A stretch of 64,000 nucleotides of DNA from Cupriavidus sp. WKF15 (GTDB lineage Bacteria; Pseudomonadota; Gammaproteobacteria; Burkholderiales; Burkholderiaceae), in NCBI RefSeq assembly GCF_029278605.1, contig NZ_CP119572.1, positions 868,001 to 932,000 on the forward strand. The letters run 5' to 3'. Each line of letters starts with the position of its first letter. The first letter of the stretch is position 1. Shown in pieces: positions 9,443 to 19,015 of this stretch. Both the position numbers and the translations under genes were made by a program. Under the pieces are notes generated by a model, which saw only the letters and a program-made list of their open reading frames with translations, was not told where the DNA came from and searched no databases.

Positions 9443-10549
9443 TCAGCCCATTGCTGCCTTGACGGCCTCGCCCAGCTGGTACACCGCCAGCGCGTAGAAA
9501 AAGCTGCGGTTGTAGCGGGTCAGCACATAGAAATTGCGCAGGCCGATCATGTACTCGGTAGGCTGGTCGGGCGTAGGCAGGTCGACCACGAGGACACCGG
9601 TTTCGCCTTCACGCGCCAGGTCGACGGGCTCATCGAGCCTGAGGCCGGCCTTGGTCAGCTGGTTCAGTGTCCGCGTCGGCCACGGTTCGCCGTCCGCGGC
9701 CGCGGCTGCGATGCCGCGGCTGCCTTCATCCGCGGCCAGCCGCCAGACCACGGGCCGGTTGGCCTCCCAGCCGTGCAACTGGAGAAAGCGGCCAACGCTG
9801 CCGATGGCGTCGGCGGGGCTGTTGCGCAGGTCGATGCGTCCGTTGCCGTCGTAGTCGATCGCATATTCGCGCAGGCTGGTCGGCATGAACTGCGGGATGC
9901 CGATGGCGCCGGCGTAGGACCCCAGCACGGAAAAGACGTCGGTGTGGGTGTCGCGGCACCACAGCAGATAGTCCGCAAGCTGGTTGCGGAAGAGCGTTGT
10001 CCTGGCGTCGCGGTTGGGCGTGGTCGGGTAGTCGAAGGCCAGTGTCGAGAGCGAGTCGATCACGCGGAACGTGCCCATGTCACGCCCATAGATCGTCTCG
10101 ACGCCGATGATGCCGACGATGACGGAGGCGGGCACGCCGAACTCGGCCTCGGCGCGGCGCAGCGTATCGCGGTTCTCCTGCCAGAAGCGCACGCCAGCAT
10201 TGATGCGGATCGGCTCGATGAAGCGCGAGCGGTAGGCGCGCCAGCTTTTGCGGCCTGGCGTGGCCGGCGGCAGGATCAGTCGCGCCACGGTGGCGGAATA
10301 GACGGCCTGCCCGAACCAGCCTTCCAGCGTGCCGCGGTCGAAGCCGTGGCGGCTCACCATTTCGTCGATGAAGGCTCGCGTCTGAGCGTTGTCGCGATAG
10401 CGCCCGGGTTCGATTTCTTCTTCCCGTACGCTCACGCGGCGCTTGCCGGCGGCGAGAAGGCTCGGGGAGAGGCCGCAGAGTCCCAGTGCGGCAGCGGATA
10501 GCGCGGCGCCCAGCAACGGGCGGCGCAATGAACGCTGGGTGTCGGTCAT
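9443..10549 (-). CDS. mltB: Membrane-bound or periplasmic lytic murein transglycosylase B
   Basis: Cuts the MurNAc-GlcNAc bond of peptidoglycan, forming 1,6-anhydromuramic acid, in cell-wall turnover. 368 residues. The catalytic glutamate is Glu151 in GIIGVETIYGR, followed by the family motifs TTLFRNQLADYLLWC and GSYAGAIGIPQFMP. The N-terminus is an export signal with paired arginines (RSLRRPLLGAAL), resembling a Tat signal, and has no good lipobox, unlike E. coli MltB, which is a lipoprotein. The start at 10549 is supported by AAGGAC upstream; a longer frame to 10597 lacks a ribosome site. It is divergent from the HDAC-family gene. Confidence 0.92.
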   Translation of the reverse strand: MTDTQRSLRRPLLGAALSAAALGLCGLSPSLLAAGKRRVSVREEEIEPGRYRDNAQTRAFIDEMVSRHGFDRGTLEGWFGQAVYSATVARLILPPATPGRKSWRAYRSRFIEPIRINAGVRFWQENRDTLRRAEAEFGVPASVIVGIIGVETIYGRDMGTFRVIDSLSTLAFDYPTTPNRDARTTLFRNQLADYLLWCRDTHTDVFSVLGSYAGAIGIPQFMPTSLREYAIDYDGNGRIDLRNSPADAIGSVGRFLQLHGWEANRPVVWRLAADEGSRGIAAAAADGEPWPTRTLNQLTKAGLRLDEPVDLAREGETGVLVVDLPTPDQPTEYMIGLRNFYVLTRYNRSFFYALAVYQLGEAVKAAMG

Positions 10550-10696
10550 GGTGTCCTTAGCAAGTCGCAGCGAGTATAGCGGATGGCACTCCGCCATTCC
10601 GCTGCGAATGCGGCGCTGCGACAGGCCTGGCGCGGCGCTGGGCAGCCTTGTCCTGTGCTAACGTAACGTTTGGAGACAAAAAAGCGAAGATAAGAC

Positions 10697-11620
10697 ATGC
10701 CGACGGGCTATTACACGCATCCGGAGTTCCTGCTGCATGAGATGGGTCATTTCCATCCCGAGTGCCCGGAACGGCTGCAGGCGATCGAGGATCACCTGAT
10801 TTCCCACGGCATGGACGGCCTGCTCGAACGCCGCGAGGCGACTCCCGCGACCCGCGAGCAGATCGAGCGCGTGCACGGAGCCGACTATGTCGATTCGCTC
10901 GAGCGCGCCAGCCCGGCCAGCGGCTACTATCCGATTGACCCCGACACGTCGATGAACCCGCATACGCTGGCTGCCGCGAAGCTGGCGGCGGGCGCGGCGG
11001 TGGCGGCCACCGACGCCGTCATGGCCGGCGAGGTGGAAAACGCATTCTGCTGCGTGCGTCCGCCCGGACACCATGCCGAACCCGACCGCGCCATGGGCTT
11101 CTGCTTCTTCAACAACGTAGCCGTCGCGGCGCGCCATGCGCTGGAGGCCCATGGCCTGGAGCGCGTGGCCATCGTCGATTTCGACGTCCACCACGGCAAC
11201 GGCACCGAGGCGGCGTTCCGCGGCGACGAGCGCGTGCTGATGTGCAGCTTCTTCCAGCACCCGTTCTATCCGTACAGCGGCACCGAACACATCGCCACCA
11301 ATATGGCGAACATCCCGCTGCCGGCCTACACCAACGGACTGGCCGTGCGCGAGGTGGTCGAGACCATCTGGCTGCCGCGCCTGAACGAATTCCGTCCGCA
11401 GATGCTGTTCATCTCGGCCGGCTTCGACGCACACCGCGAGGATGACCTCGGCCAGATGGGCCTGGTCGAGCAGGACTATGCCTGGATCACCGGCCAGCTC
11501 GTCGATCTGGCGCGCGCCCATGCGAACGGACGCATCGTCAGCTGCCTGGAGGGCGGCTACAACCTGAGCGCGCTGGGGCGCAGCGTGCTGGCGCACCTGA
11601 AAGTGTTGCTGGAACGATAA
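10697..11620 (+). CDS. Histone deacetylase-family amidohydrolase (class II HDAC-like)
   Basis: Zinc hydrolase of the arginase/deacetylase fold. Bacterial members remove acetyl or similar groups from polyamines or small amides. 307 residues. Seen are the active-site histidines in RPPGHHAEPD (His125/His126), the zinc ligands in DFDVHHGNGT (Asp163, His165) and the third metal ligand in GFDAHRED. The real substrate is unknown; acetylpolyamine or an amide is a family-based guess. Only 14 bp separate its stop from the enoyl-CoA hydratase gene, so the two are very likely cotranscribed. Confidence 0.9.
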   Translation: MPTGYYTHPEFLLHEMGHFHPECPERLQAIEDHLISHGMDGLLERREATPATREQIERVHGADYVDSLERASPASGYYPIDPDTSMNPHTLAAAKLAAGAAVAATDAVMAGEVENAFCCVRPPGHHAEPDRAMGFCFFNNVAVAARHALEAHGLERVAIVDFDVHHGNGTEAAFRGDERVLMCSFFQHPFYPYSGTEHIATNMANIPLPAYTNGLAVREVVETIWLPRLNEFRPQMLFISAGFDAHREDDLGQMGLVEQDYAWITGQLVDLARAHANGRIVSCLEGGYNLSALGRSVLAHLKVLLER

Positions 11621-11634
11621 GGAGGGATGCGGGC

Positions 11635-12438
11635 ATGGCCGACACCGATCCGCGCACGAGCGCGCCGCTGCTGACCGAATCGCGCGACGCCGCCGGCGTG
11701 GCGCGCCTGACCATGAATCGCCCGGAGGCGTTCAACGCGCTGTCCGAACGCCTGCTGGACGAACTGGCCGCCGCCTTCTCCCGGTTGGCCGCGGACGACA
11801 GTGTGCGAGTGGTGGTGCTGGCCGGCGCGGGCAAGGCCTTCTGCTCCGGCCACGATCTGCGCGAAATGCGCGCCGAACCGTCGCACGACTACTACCGGCG
11901 CCTGTTCGACCGCTGCACGCGCATGATGATGGCCATCCAGAAGATGCCGCAGCCGGTCATTGCGCGGGTGCATGGCATCGCGACCGCGGCGGGTTGCCAG
12001 TTGGTGGCCATGTGCGACCTGGCAGTGGCCGCCGACGATGCGCGCTTTGCCGTCTCGGGCGTCAATCTCGGCTTGTTCTGTTCCACACCGGGCGTGGCCC
12101 TGTCGCGCAACCTGTCGCGCAAGCAGGCCATGGAGATGCTGCTGACTGGCGACATGATCGACGCTGCCACCGCTTGCGCCCGAGGCCTGATCAATCGTGT
12201 GGTGCCCCTGGCGCAGCTGGATGAGGAAGTGGCACGCCTGGCCGCCAGCATCAGTGCCAAGCCGGCGGCGGCCGTGGCGGCGGGCAAGGGGCTGTTCTAC
12301 CGGCAGCTCGAAATGGGCATTGAGGCGGCCTACCAGCTGGCTGGACAGACCATGGCCTGCAACATGATGGAGGATTCGGCGCTGGAAGGCGTTCAGGCCT
12401 TCATTGAAAAGCGCTCACCCAGCTGGCGTGCTCCATGA
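11635..12438 (+). CDS. Enoyl-CoA hydratase/isomerase family protein
   Basis: Crotonase-fold enzyme, probably hydrating a 2-enoyl-CoA in fatty acid or other acyl-CoA breakdown. 267 residues. The oxyanion-hole loop is AGAGKAFCSGHDLREM and the second loop is HGIATAAGCQLVAMCDLAVA. The second loop has A-A-G-C where many hydratases have a glutamate, so isomerase or another crotonase activity is possible. AAGGAGGG just before ATG 11635 is a strong ribosome site. It probably shares a transcript with the deacylase-like gene upstream. Confidence 0.85.
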   Translation: MADTDPRTSAPLLTESRDAAGVARLTMNRPEAFNALSERLLDELAAAFSRLAADDSVRVVVLAGAGKAFCSGHDLREMRAEPSHDYYRRLFDRCTRMMMAIQKMPQPVIARVHGIATAAGCQLVAMCDLAVAADDARFAVSGVNLGLFCSTPGVALSRNLSRKQAMEMLLTGDMIDAATACARGLINRVVPLAQLDEEVARLAASISAKPAAAVAAGKGLFYRQLEMGIEAAYQLAGQTMACNMMEDSALEGVQAFIEKRSPSWRAP

Positions 12439-12494
12439 GGCATATTTCGGTGCCCTATATGCCGGGATCGCATAAGGGAATCGATAAAAATTCG

Positions 12495-12534
12495 TTAAAG
12501 GTATGAAGCGGATCGCTTAAAATGCCCGCTTCAT
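12495..12534 (+). promoter_or_regulatory. Candidate metN promoter with overlapping inverted repeat
   Basis: A -35-like TTAAAG (12495-12500) and a -10-like TAAAAT (12518-12523) are 17 bp apart. A perfect 9-bp inverted repeat, ATGAAGCGG (12503-12511) and CCGCTTCAT (12526-12534), is centred on the -10. It could be an operator for a repressor, or the first hairpin of the leader RNA. A transcript would start near 12530, just ahead of an intrinsic terminator. Confidence 0.45.
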
Positions 12535-12547
12535 AAAAAATAACGTG

Positions 12548-12592
12548 CGGCAACAGCGCTGGAGACTTTCTCGCCTGTTGCCGTTTTCTTTT
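12548..12592 (+). terminator. Intrinsic terminator in the metN leader
   Basis: CGGCAACAG (12548-12556) pairs perfectly with CTGTTGCCG (12575-12583); inside, GGAGA can pair with TCTC; TTTTCTTTT follows directly. It ends only 11 bases before the metN ATG. It could end the upstream hydratase transcript, or act as an attenuator for metNIQ. Confidence 0.8.
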
Positions 12593-12603
12593 GGTCACTT
12601 TTC

Positions 12604-13638
12604 ATGATCGAACTGCAAGGACTCTCGCAGCGTTTCCCCGGCGGGTCGGGTGAAGTGCATGCTTTGCGGGACGTCAGCCTGTCCATCGGGGCGGGCGAGG
12701 TCTTCGGCATCATCGGCCGCAGCGGCGCCGGCAAGAGCACGCTGGTGCGCGCCATCAACCTGCTCAACCGGCCCAGCAGCGGCCGCGTGATCGTCGCCGG
12801 GCAGGACCTGACCGCGCTGGACAATGGCGCGCTGCGCCTGGCGCGCCGCGACATCGGCATGATCTTCCAGCACTTCAACCTGCTGTCGTCGCGCACCGTG
12901 TATGACAACGTGGCGTTGCCGCTGGAGCTGGCAGGCAAGTCGAAGTCGGAAATCGAGGACACCGTGCTGCCGCTGCTGGACCTGGTCGGGCTGTCGGCGT
13001 TGAAGGACCGCTATCCGGCGCAGATCTCCGGCGGCCAGAAGCAGCGCGTGGGCATTGCGCGCGCGCTCGCCAGCAAGCCCAAGGTGCTGCTGTCGGACGA
13101 GGCGACCTCCGCGCTGGACCCGGAGACCACGCGCTCGATCCTTGACCTGCTCAAGCAGATCAACCGTGAACTGGGCCTGACCATCGTGATGATCACGCAC
13201 CAGATGGAGGTGATCAAACAGGTCTGCGATCGCGTCGCCGTGCTCGAAGCCGGCCGCGTGGTGGAAGCAGGGCGCGTGATCGACGTGTTCCTGCGTCCGC
13301 AGCATGAAGTCACGCGCGCCATGATCGGCGACGTGATCGCGCAGGAGCTGCCCGAGAGCGTGCTCAAGCGCGTGGAAAGCCGCCTTGGCAACGGGCGCGA
13401 CCACGTCTACCGCCTTGCCTTTACCGGCGAGGGCGTGGACCAGCCGGTGCTGGCCCAGGCGATTCGCCGCCATGGGCTCGATTTCAACATCCTGCATGGC
13501 CATATCGATGAGATCCAGGGCCAGGCCTTCGGCTCGCTGGCGATCATGGCGACTGGCGAACTGGCCGACGTGAAGGCGGCAATGGAATACCTGCAGCAAC
13601 AAGGCGTGGTGGTGGAGGAGATCGAACATGTGGTCTGA
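12604..13638 (+). CDS. metN: Methionine ABC transporter, ATP-binding subunit
   Basis: Powers import of D- and L-methionine across the inner membrane with MetI and MetQ. 344 residues. Walker [10 protein letters not shown] is at 38-46, the signature ISGGQKQR at about 141, and Walker [13 protein letters not shown] at about 161. The C-terminal 80 residues form a NIL domain, which in known MetN proteins binds methionine and inhibits transport. The start gives the standard N-terminus [11 protein letters not shown]. No Shine-Dalgarno sequence is visible because the terminator T-run occupies that place. It overlaps metI by 11 bases. Confidence 0.95.
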   Translation: MIELQGLSQRFPGGSGEVHALRDVSLSIGAGEVFGIIGRSGAGKSTLVRAINLLNRPSSGRVIVAGQDLTALDNGALRLARRDIGMIFQHFNLLSSRTVYDNVALPLELAGKSKSEIEDTVLPLLDLVGLSALKDRYPAQISGGQKQRVGIARALASKPKVLLSDEATSALDPETTRSILDLLKQINRELGLTIVMITHQMEVIKQVCDRVAVLEAGRVVEAGRVIDVFLRPQHEVTRAMIGDVIAQELPESVLKRVESRLGNGRDHVYRLAFTGEGVDQPVLAQAIRRHGLDFNILHGHIDEIQGQAFGSLAIMATGELADVKAAMEYLQQQGVVVEEIEHVV

Positions 13639-14281
13639 AATGTTTGACCTGTTCCTCACATCGTTCAATGAAACGCTGCTGATGGTGGCGATCTCGGGCG
13701 TGGTCGGCTCGCTGCTGGGCGTGCCGCTGGGCGTGCTGCTGCACCTGACCAATCGTGGCGGCGTGCTGTCGCACCCGCTGTTCAACCGCACCATCGGCGT
13801 GGTCGTCAATGCGGTGCGTTCGATTCCGTTCATCATCCTGCTGGTGGTGGTGATTCCGTTCACGCGCGTCATCGTGGGTTCGTCGATCGGCACCACGGCG
13901 GCCATCGTGCCACTGACCATTGCGGCGATCCCGTTCATCGCGCGCCTGGTGGAAAGCGCGCTGCGCGAGGTCGACAAAGGCCTGGTCGAGGCGGCGCAGT
14001 CGATGGGCGCCACCACCGGCCAGATCGTCTGGAAGGTGCTGCTGCCCGAGGCGATGCCTGGCATCGTGGCCGGCCTGACCATCACCTTCGTGAGCCTGGT
14101 GGGCTATTCGGCCATGGCGGGCGCGATCGGCGGTGGCGGCCTGGGCGACCTGGGCATCCGCTATGGCTATCAGCGCTACATCACCGAGGTGATGGTGGCG
14201 GTGGTGGTGATCCTGATCATCTTCGTGCAGGCCGTGCAGAGCTTTGGCGACTGGCTGGTCCGGCGCATCAGCCACCGCTGA
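13628..14281 (+). CDS. metI: Methionine ABC transporter, permease subunit
   Basis: Membrane channel of the methionine importer. 217 residues with about five transmembrane helices. The EAA loop that contacts MetN is [20 protein letters not shown], followed by [12 protein letters not shown]. The start overlaps the end of metN, giving tight translational coupling. metQ follows after 84 bp. Confidence 0.94.
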   Translation: MWSEMFDLFLTSFNETLLMVAISGVVGSLLGVPLGVLLHLTNRGGVLSHPLFNRTIGVVVNAVRSIPFIILLVVVIPFTRVIVGSSIGTTAAIVPLTIAAIPFIARLVESALREVDKGLVEAAQSMGATTGQIVWKVLLPEAMPGIVAGLTITFVSLVGYSAMAGAIGGGGLGDLGIRYGYQRYITEVMVAVVVILIIFVQAVQSFGDWLVRRISHR

Positions 14282-14365
14282 TCCTGACGGAATTCGGTTC
14301 ACCGGCAACTAACGAGGCTGTGCCGCACACGCGGCCAGCCGGCTACCAGAAAAGGAAGACAAGAC

Positions 14366-15163
14366 ATGCAACGTCGCAACCTGCTGCAATGGATTCTCGG
14401 CGCCGCGCTCGGCGCCACGCTGGCCACTGGCGCAATGGCCCAGGAAAAGCCGATCAAGATCGGCGTCACCGGCGGCCCGCACGCGCAGATCATGGAGCAG
14501 GTCAAGAAGGTCGCGGCCAAGGAGGGCCTGAACATCCAGGTGGTGGAGTTCAGCGACTACGTGCAGCCCAACGCCGCGCTGGCCGCCGGCGACCTGGACG
14601 CCAACAGCTACCAGCACTTGCCGTACCTGGAAGCCCAGATGAAGGACCGAGGCTACAAGTTCACGCATATCGCCTTCACGGTGACGTTCCCGATGGGAGT
14701 GTATTCCAAGAAGATCAAGTCGCTCGATCAGCTCAAGCCGGGCGCGCGCGTCGGCGTGCCGAACGATCCGACCAATGGCGGACGCGGTTTGCTGCTGCTG
14801 CAAAGCAAGGGCGTGATCAAGCTCAAGCCGAATGCCGGCCTGAAGGCGACGCCGCTGGATATCGTCGAGAATCCGAAGAAGATCCGCATCGTCGAGCTGG
14901 ACGCCGCGCAGCTGCCGCGCTCGCTCGATGACCTGGACGCCGCGGCGATCAACGGCAACTACGCCGAGTCGGCGGGTTTGTCGCCCACACGTGACGCAAT
15001 CGCCATGGAAGGCCCCAAGGGCCCCTACGCGAACCTGATCGCGATCCGCGAAGCCGACAGGAACAAGCCTTGGGTCGCCAAGCTGGTCAAGGCCTATCAG
15101 TCGCCGGAAATCAAGCAATACATCACTTCTACCTTCAAGGATTCGGTGATCACGGCCTGGTAA
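14366..15163 (+). CDS. metQ: Methionine ABC transporter, substrate-binding protein
   Basis: Binds methionine outside the inner membrane and hands it to MetNI. 265 residues, NLPA family: after the signal come IKIGVTGGPHAQIMEQVK, the conserved NAALAAGDLDANSYQHLPYL, and PNDPTNGGRGLLLL. The signal peptide ends in GAMAQ with no cysteine, so the mature protein should be free in the periplasm rather than a lipoprotein as in E. coli. AAAAGGAAGA before ATG 14366 is a good ribosome site. It is the last gene of metNIQ. Confidence 0.93.
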   Translation: MQRRNLLQWILGAALGATLATGAMAQEKPIKIGVTGGPHAQIMEQVKKVAAKEGLNIQVVEFSDYVQPNAALAAGDLDANSYQHLPYLEAQMKDRGYKFTHIAFTVTFPMGVYSKKIKSLDQLKPGARVGVPNDPTNGGRGLLLLQSKGVIKLKPNAGLKATPLDIVENPKKIRIVELDAAQLPRSLDDLDAAAINGNYAESAGLSPTRDAIAMEGPKGPYANLIAIREADRNKPWVAKLVKAYQSPEIKQYITSTFKDSVITAW

Positions 15164-15194
15164 GTCGAGGATCTCATCCAATTCGACGATGTGC

Positions 15195-15257
15195 GTGCCG
15201 CCCGCGTGGCGGCACAATCACCAGGGTGCAAGAAAGCCTGCCGGGCTATGCCCGGCA
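15195..15257 (+). terminator. Two stem-loops after metQ
   Basis: GTGCCGCC/GGCGGCAC (15195-15215, five-base loop) and TGCCGGGC/GCCCGGCA (15239-15257, loop TAT) follow the metQ stop. The second is followed by AAAATTTTGCC, a short T-run. They most likely end the metNIQ transcript. Confidence 0.55.
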
Positions 15258-15278
15258 AAATTTTGCCTATAAAATAGT

Positions 15279-15324
15279 ACGATCGTTCGAAAAATATGAG
15301 AGCCGCCAACCCGGTGGTTATAAT
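15279..15324 (+). promoter_or_regulatory. etfB promoter region with palindrome
   Basis: A consensus -10 TATAAT is at 15319-15324, 48 bases before etfB. Upstream is the palindrome ACGATCGT (15279-15286) in an AT-rich stretch, placed just above the expected -35. It may bind a TetR- or GntR-type regulator of acyl-CoA metabolism; this is inference. The -35 itself is poor, which would fit a regulated promoter. Confidence 0.45.
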
Positions 15325-15371
15325 GACGAGCGGACAAATTTCTGACTATCAGCTATCAGTGGAGTGAGCGC

Positions 15372-16121
15372 ATGAAAGTACTCGTCGCAGTCAAGCGGGT
15401 GGTGGATTACAACGTCAAGGTGCGGGTCAAGGCCGACGGCACCGGCGTGGATCTGGCCAACGTCAAGATGAGCATGAACCCGTTCGACGAAATCGCCGTC
15501 GAAGAGGCCGTCCGCCTGAAGGAAGCGGGTGTCGTGACCGAAGTCATCGCCGTGTCGTGCGGCGTGGCGCAGTGCCAGGAAACCCTGCGCACCGCCATGG
15601 CCATCGGTGCCGACCGCGGCATCCTGGTGGAGTCGAACGAAGACCTGCAGCCGCTGGCCGTGGCCAAGCTGCTCAAGGCGCTGATCGACAAGGAGCAGCC
15701 GCAACTGGTGATCCTGGGCAAGCAGGCCATCGACGACGACTCCAACCAGACCGGCCAGATGGTGGCCGCGCTGGCCGGCCTGCCGCAGGCGACCTTCGCC
15801 TCGAAGGTGGTGGTGGCCGACGGCAAGGCGTCGGTGACACGTGAAGTCGACGGCGGCCTGGAAACGCTGTCGCTGAAGCTGCCGGCCGTGGTCACGACCG
15901 ACCTGCGCCTGAACGAGCCGCGCTACGTCACGCTTCCGAACATCATGAAGGCCAAGAAGAAGCCGCTCGATACCGTCAAGCCGGAAGACCTGGGCGTTGA
16001 CGTCAAGCCGCGCCTGTCGACCGTGAAGGTGGTCGAGCCTGCCAAGCGCAGCGCAGGTGTGATGGTGCCGGACGTCGCGACGCTGGTGCAGAAGCTGAAG
16101 AACGAAGCCAAGGTTATCTGA
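15372..16121 (+). CDS. etfB: Electron transfer flavoprotein, beta subunit
   Basis: With EtfA forms the FAD/AMP heterodimer that accepts electrons from acyl-CoA dehydrogenases and passes them to ETF-quinone oxidoreductase. 249 residues, the family length. The N-terminus [20 protein letters not shown] and the region [18 protein letters not shown] are characteristic; the C-terminal arm ends in [11 protein letters not shown]. etfA follows after 18 bp, and an acyl-CoA dehydrogenase gene comes next, a natural electron donor. Confidence 0.96.
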   Translation: MKVLVAVKRVVDYNVKVRVKADGTGVDLANVKMSMNPFDEIAVEEAVRLKEAGVVTEVIAVSCGVAQCQETLRTAMAIGADRGILVESNEDLQPLAVAKLLKALIDKEQPQLVILGKQAIDDDSNQTGQMVAALAGLPQATFASKVVVADGKASVTREVDGGLETLSLKLPAVVTTDLRLNEPRYVTLPNIMKAKKKPLDTVKPEDLGVDVKPRLSTVKVVEPAKRSAGVMVPDVATLVQKLKNEAKVI

Positions 16122-16139
16122 GCGCGGGGGAGATAGAAC

Positions 16140-17075
16140 ATGACTGCACTCGTCATTGCTGAACACGACAATCAATCGATCAAGGCCGCCACGCTGAATA
16201 CCGTGACGGCAGCTGCCCAATGCGGCGGCGATGTCCATGTGCTGGTGGCTGGCGCCAACGCCGCCGCCGCTGCCGCTGCCGCCGCGAAGATCGCCGGCGT
16301 GTCGAAGGTGCTGCTGGCTGATGCCGCCTACTTCGGCGACGGCCTGGCCGAGAACGTGGCCGAGCAGGCGCTGGCCATTGCCAACGACTACAGCCACATC
16401 CTGGCTCCGGCCACCCCGTACGGCAAGAACATCCTGCCGCGCGTGGCCGCCAAGCTGGACGTGGCGCAGATCTCGGAAATCTCCAAGGTCGACGCCCCGG
16501 ACACGTTCGAGCGTCCGATCTACGCCGGCAACGCCATCGCGACCGTGAAGTCCTCGGACAAGATCAAGGTCATCACCGTGCGCGGCACCGCGTTCGACGC
16601 CGCTGCCGCCGAAGGTGGCTCGGCTGCCGTCGAAAACCTGCCGGCCGTGGCCGACGCAGGCGTGTCGCAGTTCGTTTCGCGCGAAGTTGCCAAGAGCGAC
16701 CGTCCGGAACTGACCGCCGCCAAGATCATCGTCTCGGGTGGCCGTGGCGTGGGTTCGGGCGAGAACTACACCAAGGTGCTGACGCCGCTGGCCGACAAGC
16801 TGGGCGCCGCGCTTGGTGCCTCGCGCGCCGCCGTGGACGCCGGCTTCGTGCCGAACGACTATCAGGTCGGCCAGACCGGCAAGATCGTCGCGCCGCAGCT
16901 GTATATCGCCGTCGGTATCTCGGGCGCGATCCAGCACCTGGCCGGCATGAAGGATTCCAAGGTGATCGTCGCGATCAACAAGGACGCCGAAGCCCCGATC
17001 TTCTCGGTGGCCGACTACGGCCTGGTTGGTGACCTGAACACCGTGGTGCCGGAGCTGGTTGCCGCACTGGGCTGA
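16140..17075 (+). CDS. etfA: Electron transfer flavoprotein, alpha subunit
   Basis: FAD-carrying subunit of ETF. 311 residues. The FAD-binding C-terminal domain is clear: [31 protein letters not shown], then [12 protein letters not shown] and [15 protein letters not shown]. The N-terminus has an alanine-rich stretch at about 40-50. It is cotranscribed with etfB. Two hairpins, including an intrinsic terminator at 17122, separate it from the acyl-CoA dehydrogenase gene. Confidence 0.96.
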   Translation: MTALVIAEHDNQSIKAATLNTVTAAAQCGGDVHVLVAGANAAAAAAAAAKIAGVSKVLLADAAYFGDGLAENVAEQALAIANDYSHILAPATPYGKNILPRVAAKLDVAQISEISKVDAPDTFERPIYAGNAIATVKSSDKIKVITVRGTAFDAAAAEGGSAAVENLPAVADAGVSQFVSREVAKSDRPELTAAKIIVSGGRGVGSGENYTKVLTPLADKLGAALGASRAAVDAGFVPNDYQVGQTGKIVAPQLYIAVGISGAIQHLAGMKDSKVIVAINKDAEAPIFSVADYGLVGDLNTVVPELVAALG

Positions 17076-17082
17076 TGCATCG

Positions 17083-17157
17083 CCGGCCGCGCGTGCGGCC
17101 GGTCCTGTAGAGATGCTGCACAAGCCGTTCCGGGCACGTCCCGCGAACGGCTTTTTC
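17083..17157 (+). terminator. Terminator(s) of etfBA
   Basis: CCGGCCGC-GCGT-GCGGCCGG (17083-17102) is followed by a second hairpin, AGCCGTTC (17123-17130) with GAACGGCT (17145-17152), then TTTTTCAT. The second is a standard intrinsic terminator. It lies about 20 bases before the next start codon, so the dehydrogenase gene needs its own promoter or read-through. Confidence 0.8.
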
Positions 17158-17177
17158 ATACACGTTTGGAGACATCG

Positions 17178-18963
17178 ATGACCTACCGCGCACCGCTCAA
17201 GGACATGCTGTTCGTGATGAACGAGCTGGCCGGGCTGGAAGCCGTGAGCAAGTTGCCGGGCCTGGAGGAAGCCACGCCGGAAACGGCCCAGGCCGTGCTC
17301 GAGGAGGCAGCCAAGTTCAATGAACAGGTGGTGGCGCCGCTCAACCGTACGGGCGACCTCGATCCGAGCAGCTGGAAGGACGGCGTGGTCACTACCACGC
17401 CGGGTTTCAAGGACGCTTTCCGCCAGTTCGGCGAGGGCGGCTGGCAGGGCGTGGTCCACCCGCAGGACTTCGGCGGCCAGGGCTTGCCCAAGCTGATTGC
17501 CACTGCCTGCAACGAGATGCTGCAGAGTGCGAACCTGTCATTCGCCCTGTGCCCGCTGCTGACCGACGGCGCCATCGAGGCACTGTTGACCGCCGGCTCC
17601 GACGAGCAGAAGTCTGTCATCCTGCCGCGCCTGATCTCCGGCGAATGGACCGGCACGATGAACCTGACCGAGCCGCAGGCCGGTTCGGACCTGGCCGCGG
17701 TGCGCACGCGTGCCGAGCCTCAGGGCGACGGCACTTACAAGATCTTCGGCACCAAGATCTTCATCACCTACGGCGAGCACGACATGGCGGACAACATCGT
17801 CCACCTTGTGCTGGCCCGCACGCCCAACGCGCCGGAAGGCGTGAAGGGCATCTCGCTCTTCGTCGTGCCGAAGTTCCTCGTCAATGCCGATGGCAGCCTG
17901 GGCGAGCGCAACGACGTGCATTGCGTGTCGATCGAACACAAGCTCGGTATCAAGGCCAGCCCGACGGCCGTGCTGCAGTTCGGGGACCATGGCGGTGCCA
18001 TTGGCACGCTGGTCGGCGAGGAGAATCGCGGCCTGGAGTACATGTTCATCATGATGAACTCCGCCCGGTTCGCTGTCGGCATGCAAGGGGTATCCGTGTC
18101 CGAGCGTGCCTACCAGCAGGCGGTGTCCTACGCGCGCGAGCGCGTGCAGAGCCGCCCCGTCGATGGTTCGGCCAGGCAGGCCGTGACCATCATCCACCAC
18201 CCGGACGTCAAGCGCATGCATGCTGACCATGCGCGCGCTGACCGAAGGCGCTCGCGCCGTGGCCTACGTGGCCGCCAGTCACAGCGACATGGCCCACTTC
18301 CACCCGGACGAAGCCGTGCGCGCGCAGAACCAGGAGATCTACGAGTTCCTCGTGCCGATCGTCAAGGGCTGGAGCACGGAGCTGTCGATCGATGTCACCA
18401 GCCTTGGCGTGCAGGTGCACGGCGGCATGGGCTTCATCGAGGAAACCGGTGCGGCCCAACACTATCGCGATGCACGTATCCTGCCGATCTACGAAGGCAC
18501 CACCGCCATCCAGGCGAACGACCTCGTCGGCCGGAAAACCTTGCGCGACGGTGGCGCGGTGGCGCGTGCGATCTGCGCCCGCATCGCGGAAACGGAAGCC
18601 GCGCTGGGCAAGCATGGCGGTGCCGCATTCACGGCCGTGCAGGCGCAACTGGCCAAAGGCCGTGCCGCGCTGGAGGCCGTGGTTGCGTTCGTCGTTGCCA
18701 ATGCGAAGTCGGACCCGAACGCGGTGTTCGCCGGCAGCGTGCCTTACCTGAAGCTGTGCGGCATCGTGTTCTCGGGCTGGCAGCTCGGCCGTGCGATGCT
18801 GGCCGCGGATGCGAAACGTGCCGAGGATCCTGGCTTCCATGACGCCAAGATCGCGACGGCGCATTTCTTCGCGGAGCATGTACTGTCGCAGGCGTCGGCG
18901 CTGCGCGATGCCATCGTCGCGGGTTCCGCGCCGGTGAATGCAGTCTCGCCTGACCAGTTCTGA
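17178..18963 (+). pseudogene. Acyl-CoA dehydrogenase (FadE-like, about 595 residues), frameshifted
   Basis: Flavoprotein that would oxidise an acyl-CoA to the enoyl-CoA and give electrons to ETF, encoded just upstream. The first frame runs from ATG 17178 (GGAG upstream) through NLTEPQAGSDLAAVRTRA, the FAD/substrate region, to HHPDVKRM near 18218. It then enters unrelated sequence. The remainder continues in the +1 frame from about 18220 to 18963 with TMRALTEGARAVAYVA, QVHGGMGFIEETG and YEGTTAIQANDL. One extra base in the run GCATGCATGCTGACC explains the shift. All expected parts are otherwise present, so this is either a recent mutation or a sequencing error. Confidence 0.85.
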
Positions 18964-18984
18964 GCTGGCGGTTTCGGCAAACAG

Positions 18985-19013
18985 AAAGGGCGGCCCGTCG
19001 GGTCGCCCTTTTT
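18985..19013 (+). terminator. Intrinsic terminator of the acyl-CoA dehydrogenase gene
   Basis: AAAGGGCG (18985-18992) pairs with CGCCCTTT (19004-19011), with inner CCC/GGG and a small loop, ending in TTTTT (19009-19013). The group II intron begins two bases after the T-run, the usual target of class C introns. Confidence 0.85.
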
Positions 19014-19015
19014 GC

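Noticed and set aside
15318..17459. 713-codon open frame antisense to etfBA
   Set aside because: Both etf genes are certain; the antisense frame has no domain and covers the etf promoter and terminator.
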